This document shows positions 59,261 to 64,000 of a stretch of 64,000 nucleotides of DNA, piece after piece. This DNA is from Augochlora pura (Eukaryota > Arthropoda > Insecta > Hymenoptera > Halictidae), in assembly GCF_028453695.1 (NCBI RefSeq), contig NC_135774.1, positions 18,662,001 through 18,726,000 of the forward strand. The letters are read 5' to 3'. Both the position numbers and the translations under genes were made by a program. Within the stretch, counting starts at the first letter, position 1, and the number at the start of each line of letters is the position of its first letter. The notes beneath the pieces were generated by a model. It was not told the origin of the DNA and ran no database searches. It saw only the letters and a list, made by a program, of their open reading frames with translations.

Positions 59261-60800
59261 TAACTATATTCGCGAGACGTGCGATTAAGTCTTTCAGAGT
59301 AGCACGTGCAAATTAAAAACGAAGCTGCCGGAATTGATATAAATCGTTGCTCGTATGCGTTTGGATGCGTGTCGACAAACGTCTGTTTTGTATCAAAGTT
59401 TAATTGCGTAAAAATAACAGCCTCCGTTTGACAACATTAATCTTTTTAGATTATAATGTTAAGCGAATAACAATTGTACAGTTTTATAATGTTAACGCTA
59501 GAACTACCGAGCCTTGAACTCGCATATCATGTTATAACAATGATAAGATTGAATTTATTTGGACTTCGTACAACTTCCGTTGTAACGCATTCTTAAAAGT
59601 TTATCTAAAAATTTATTATACATGCATCTTTATAATTTCTTGAATTGTAAAAGGAACAATCAGAAACAGCGATATTATGATAATTTTTATGTTAATTCGA
59701 CGATCCATTACAAATAGAACCAAAGTGCATGAAGTAATTCAAGACTTATGCCAACTGATACTTAATACTAATGCCAGCAGAAAATACAAAGTCATACTTC
59801 CACGACTCCGAACAGAGGATGTATGATTATTTAATGGAAAGGACAGAAGCTCTTACTGCACTCTATGTAATATACCGTAGCATATCTGCAAACCCAGATG
59901 ATTCCACAACTAGAGGAAGAAACTTATGGCAGAAACAGGATCATTGCAGGATCATATAGAAAAAGATCTCCAATTGGTGAAAGGAAACTAGGTTATACAA
60001 CCCAATGTAAACATAGCATCGTTGTTAATTACTTAGTAGATGCGACGCAAAGCCAGGAAAGAGAGAAAACTCATATTAATTCCAAGAACTTTGCTTAACC
60101 ATTGCGTGAAACTTATAGTATTGTAAATTAGGTGAAACTGGTTCAGTGTCACATATTCGTAGGGATATAATATTATTATAATATAATATTAATATAATAT
60201 TATCATTATGCAATATTAATACATGTGTATAATACAATTTTAATATATACAACGGAATTTTCTCTATGATTAATATTTGCAACAAATACGCCGCGACGTG
60301 GTCCATTAACTGTTGCAGAACTTTTAATCAACTTACGACGTTGTAATTGATTGTAAACGCGCGCAGTAACCTAAATATAAATACAAAAATTCAAATAAAC
60401 ACTGTTATTTCTTCCATAACTTTAATACGTTTTACCAATTTAATTAATATCGTACAATCTTAACAATCTATTAAAATCTCGTGAATTCTGTTCGAAAGAA
60501 TTGCAATAATTTTTCATAGCATCTTTATGAACTTCTGACTTTTGCATATTTGATTCTATCAAATAAATAAATAATTAAATGTGAATACAAAACTGTGATA
60601 CATCGTAAACGATCAAAAGAAAGTTAATCATTCCTGAAAATAAACAGATGGCACGGTTGTTGTTTGCTGCACAGTGACTGGTTCAGCTGCTCTAGCCACG
60701 TCTAAGAGAAACCTGAATTTCCAAGGCATTCGAATTCCTATCCGGAAATATTATAAATATTCCTATCTATAAATATTACGTGAAACCGAGACTCGGCTTA
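59261..60800. other. AT-rich stretch with an orphan MITE-like end
   Basis: At 59492-59512 a TTAA is followed by CGCTAGAACTACCGAGC, which begins like the perfect-TIR element at 34392 (CCCTAGAA), but no right end was found. An (ATATTA)-type block lies at 60165-60210. A 62-codon frame at 59771-59959 has no domain. Confidence 0.4.
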
Positions 60801-60804
60801 GCTG

Positions 60805-61330
60805 TATTTATGTCCTCCCTAATCGTCGTCCGCGGTGCCTCTAAAGAGAGCGCGACGCCGACGGTTTCGTTCCGTGGTCGTCGTCGTAAAATGAAAACGA
60901 AAAAGGATAGAAGAAAAATGGAGCAGGAAACGTAGGAACGTTGTTGGGGGGGGGGGGGGGGGAGAAAAAAAAAAAACGCGGCGGCGACAAAGCGTTTCTC
61001 ATTTTCCGGTGCCGTCTTGCGAGTCCATAATTTTCGGTTGGCTCGCCGTTACGACTCTTACCGGCGGGGGGGAGGGGGGGCTTTCGAAATGCAGCCGGTT
61101 GAATTGCCTGTCCGCATACGTGCAGAGGGCTTTGAAAAGGGCACTCGACGATCGTGAACTCGTACGTTCTCCGTTAAAGCCTGACTTGTCGGGGATTCCT
61201 TTCTATTAAATTCAGATCCGATTGCGACATCGTTCGTCAACGTCCCCGCGCCGCTCCCGGGCACTCCGAGTTTCTGGGCGGCGCTTTGGAAACGGAACGA
61301 GCCGCGAAACTGCGGCATTTAATTACGGAA
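60805..61330. promoter_or_regulatory. GC island with long G-runs
   Basis: CpG-rich. A run of 17 G at 60946-60962 is followed by 12 A at 60965-60976, and a second G-rich run (GGGGGGAGGGGGGG) lies near 61066-61080. Frames on both strands lack domains. The G-runs could form G-quadruplexes and are prone to assembly error. Confidence 0.3.
60946..60976. repeat. Poly-G and poly-A tract
   Basis: Seventeen G, then AG, then twelve A. Length is probably polymorphic and may be misassembled. Confidence 0.9.
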
Positions 61331-61476
61331 CAGTCGAATTTTTTGTCAATCTATATGCACGTTACTTCCTACGTTCTTGAATGTCCCCTCTTGTATCTTT
61401 GAACAAATGAACGGAGTAATTAGAATCGAGTGCGACGAACTGGTCCTTCGACTTTCATTTACTCCCACAGAGTTAA

Positions 61477-61695
61477 CCCTTTGCACTCGAAGCCATTTTA
61501 ACTGTAAGTCTAAAACAATTTTTCTGAGTTACAGTATTTCTATTTTCTACGACAAAGTTCGCTTTATGTATATTAGAAGTTTAACCATTTTTTTAGATCT
61601 GTACTTTGATAATATGTATTATTTTAAAATATTATTTCTAATCGTGTTATAACAATTTTAGTGGTGCTTTAGAGTCACCACTCAAGTGCAAAGGG
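61477..61695 (+). mobile_element. TTAA MITE, CCCTTTGCACTCGA family, copy 4
   Basis: A 219-bp copy between TTAA at 61473-61476 and 61696-61699. The left end is CCCTTTGCACTCGA and the right end is CTCAAGTGCAAAGGG, with one mismatch in 14 bp. The subterminal GCCATTTTAACTG and GGTGCTTTAGAGTCACCACT blocks match copies 1 and 2. It is the shortest copy. Confidence 0.85.
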
Positions 61696-61699
61696 TTAA

Positions 61700-62131
61700 G
61701 AGGTCTTGAAAAGTGAACGCCAATAATTTCGGTAGAAGTAGATACATTGTATATAATTTCTGTTAATCATCTAGGAATAATCCCACCCAGGTAGGAAATA
61801 ATCGATCATATTTTAGAAAACAGTAAAGGATGGATAAATATTTTGAATTTTAATTTGTTTTATCGTAGCTTCTCGGAGACTGAAAATTGAAGTTTTTCGA
61901 GAGTTAGGTACTATACCGGTGTTTGTTTCCATATTGTCGTGCCGTTATGGCTATTTGAAAAATCGGTTTTAATACCGGAATGGAACTGGAATATACATAT
62001 GTGTATCGGTATGGGACTATACCGTTCAAAATACGGAAATATTTACCGCTGTAATACCGGTATGAGCTTTAGGTTTGTTACGACGTTAGAATAATCGATT
62101 ACACCATAACAACGTGACTGATGATCGCAGT
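61700..62131. repeat. ATACCGGTAT-rich degenerate repeat
   Basis: Between about 61910 and 62065 the phrase TACCG or CGGTA occurs about eight times at irregular spacing, including near-perfect palindromes such as AATACCGGTAT. The clustering is unlikely by chance in AT-rich DNA. It may be the inner part of a decayed transposable element; no clean ends were found. Confidence 0.4.
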
Positions 62132-62260
62132 CAGGGTTGGGAATTATTCGAATAACATTTTATTTGAATAACATTTCGAATAAAATTTTATTCAAATACA
62201 TACTCAAATAAATTATTCGAAGTATTAAAAAGGTGATATAAATTTATTCGTGGTATTATT
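62132..62260. mobile_element. Possible hAT-like element end
   Basis: CAGGGTTGGGAATTATTCGA starts at 62132. It is followed by repeated ATTCGAATAA and ATTTGAATAA phrases, including a perfect palindrome TTATTCGAATAA at 62144-62155. A CAGGG start is common at hAT ends, but the other end and an 8-bp target duplication were not found. Low-confidence call. Confidence 0.3.
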
Positions 62261-62935
62261 CGAAGAATTGTATCAGTGTCCACACTCAATTATGTTTCTA
62301 TGATTTTTGCATAAATGTAGTTTATTATATGCCCAATGTTTGCAAAACTGTTATTAAAAATCTATGAGAACGATCTAACGTTGCAAACTAATAAAAACGT
62401 TTTAACATTAGAATCAACAGCACATGATATGACAATTTCGTATTTACTGCGCGTCTTTATTTTCAAATTGGAAATTGAAAAAGTCCAGGTAAACAATTAA
62501 CATGAGTACAGAAACAATGCCCTGTTATTAGAAAGCAAACGAACATATTTTTCATTTATTTGAAATATGTATGGTGTAATTGCTTCCATGTACAATTAAA
62601 ATATATATATTAAGATATATGTTTCAATCGTAAGAATTTTAATTTGTTTTATCAAATCATCTCGTCTATATTTGCACGATTTTCACATAATTCTATTCAT
62701 CGCATACTTCATTTTTATAAAACTTTCATTAAGAAAAATATGAAAATTATAAAATCTTGCAAATTAACAAAACACAGTATATATTATTAATATAATTAAG
62801 AGCACATTATTTATAATTTTGTATTCATTTTACCCTTTGCCGTGTTGAATTGAAATTTAGCGAAAACAATTGACGCAAAGCGTATAAATAATTTCTTGTT
62901 ATTAGGAAACTAGGGAATATATCGAGGGGCAGAGT
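62261..62935. other. AT-rich noncoding stretch
   Basis: No gene. ACCCTTTGCCGTG and GACGCAAAGCG at 62832-62881 face each other like the ends of a very short TTAA-type remnant, but the flanks do not read TTAA. Confidence 0.45.
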
Positions 62936-62939
62936 GGCC

Positions 62940-63340
62940 TGTTTGAATCATAGCCGGCAAATCATTATACTCTTCGGTGTGGTTTCATGGTTTGCGAATT
63001 ACGAATTCAGATGCATTTAATCTAAACATAATTAAACCGCGCGCAACAATTGTATAGATGCTTCCCAGCGGAAGTGTGCTGCAATTATTGTAATATTTCT
63101 CAAATTATTACCGTAGCCATAATCGTTTTCGGCCATCCTGAACAGCCCGGCACCGCAAAAGCGACCACAACTATTTTGAGCTTGACTCGACTCTCGGGCC
63201 ACGATCGATTGTTGTTAGCCATAGTGGTAAATGCACATCATTTGTTCCCGCTGGGCTTTAGAAATTTAAATAGGTGGTCATCTTGTCATCGATGGATAAC
63301 ATCGTTCGCAGCAAAATTAATTTACAAATACTTTATTTAA
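62940..63340. promoter_or_regulatory. Moderately GC-rich patch at right edge
   Basis: A higher-complexity patch with CpG and a 96-codon frame at 63050-63340 (+) that starts with TTG rather than ATG and has no domain. A possible regulatory element. Confidence 0.2.
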
Positions 63341-64000
63341 GCAGTTTTTTTAAATGCTTATGATTATGCTGTAGTAAATATTAATGATCCTTTTATTTTT
63401 ATATCTTAATTATAAACTAACTCGAAAAGACATTTATGCAGTTGGAGGAAAAATTATTCAATAAACATATAATTTTATTTATTATATGTAGTATACTTTC
63501 TTGACATGAATAGTCTGCATGATTTCTTTTTTTTAAACGATGCAGTAAACGTTATATTACATTATTATATAATATTTTTCATATAAAGTGTTTTACATAA
63601 AAAAGCTACATAAAAATACCAAAATAAAACACTATAAGACAAGAAATTAATCTGTGTATATAATAAACGTTCATCGTTGTATTATTTTTTATTAGAATTC
63701 TTACATTGTTAATTAATACATTTCCTGTTAAACTGCGTTTGACGAATTGTCATTACCACGTTATGTTTCTCTAAAATGGTGTATGGCTTATTATACCTGC
63801 GAAATTTCTCTACTTTTAAATATAAAGTAAGTAAACGAGTGAATTTATTTTATAATGAAAAATTGCAAGAAAAATAAAGAAATAAAGTAGCGAAACAGAA
63901 TCCATTTGATATAGAAACGAGTTTCAGCATGCACTGAAAATTGCGCAGATGGTACGGGACGTGTTCACGCGAGTGTGAAGAATAAGTGGTCAGAACTATA
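63341..64000. other. AT-rich noncoding end of window
   Basis: Nothing recognised; frequent stops in all frames. Confidence 0.5.

Noticed and set aside
63050..63340. 96-codon frame near the right edge
   Set aside because: Starts with TTG, has no ATG context and no domain.

Overview
The window looks like insect nuclear DNA, most likely from a hymenopteran such as a bee or ant. The evidence is indirect. An AT-rich background is broken about every 2-5 kb by short GC- and CpG-rich islands, short non-autonomous DNA transposons and microsatellites are common, and there is no operon-like coding density. No protein family, rRNA or tRNA can be recognised. Open frames of more than 100 codons sit mostly in the GC islands, where stop codons are rare, and none shows a domain. 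The window is best read as a gene-poor regulatory or intronic stretch with a few possible exon ends.

Layout. From 0 to 17 kb there are GC islands at about 1.74-2.46, 6.54-7.33, 9.85-10.69 and 14.64-15.41 kb. The second has a TATA box, an ATG-free leader and a possible donor. The third has an Inr-like site and a clear GTAAGT donor. TTAA-flanked MITEs lie at 1.4, 2.5 and 12.9 kb, and a 180-bp repeat at 16.8-17.2 kb. From 17 to 30 kb there are further islands, a small Helitron (23.1 kb) flanked by 36-bp perfect direct repeats, a TA-flanked foldback MITE (25.5 kb) and an octamer/Sox-like motif cluster (29.4 kb). From 30.7 to 33.6 kb two GC islands flank a 17-bp minisatellite of about 40 units. 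The second island ends in the best coding candidate: a short exon with splice acceptor, tandem ATGs, a signal-peptide-like segment and a GTGAGT donor. From 34.4 to 36.3 kb there is a cluster of four TTAA-flanked MITEs, two of them sharing one TTAA. From 38 to 45 kb there are a 31-bp x 9 array, more MITEs and a CpG island with a TATA-like box, an acceptor-like site and a poly(A) signal. From 45 to 64 kb there are islands, a mariner-type MITE at 56.6 kb, another TTAA MITE at 61.5 kb and a possible hAT-type end at 62.1 kb.

How the parts fit. The GC islands look like promoters, 5' exons or enhancers of developmental or neural genes whose coding exons mostly lie outside the window. The AT-rich DNA between them carries at least five TTAA-flanked inverted-repeat families (piggyBac-like by target and terminus), two TA-flanked families and one Helitron. 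None carries a recognisable transposase, so all would depend on enzymes encoded elsewhere. All statements about function are inference; the repeats, inverted repeats and splice-like motifs were read directly.
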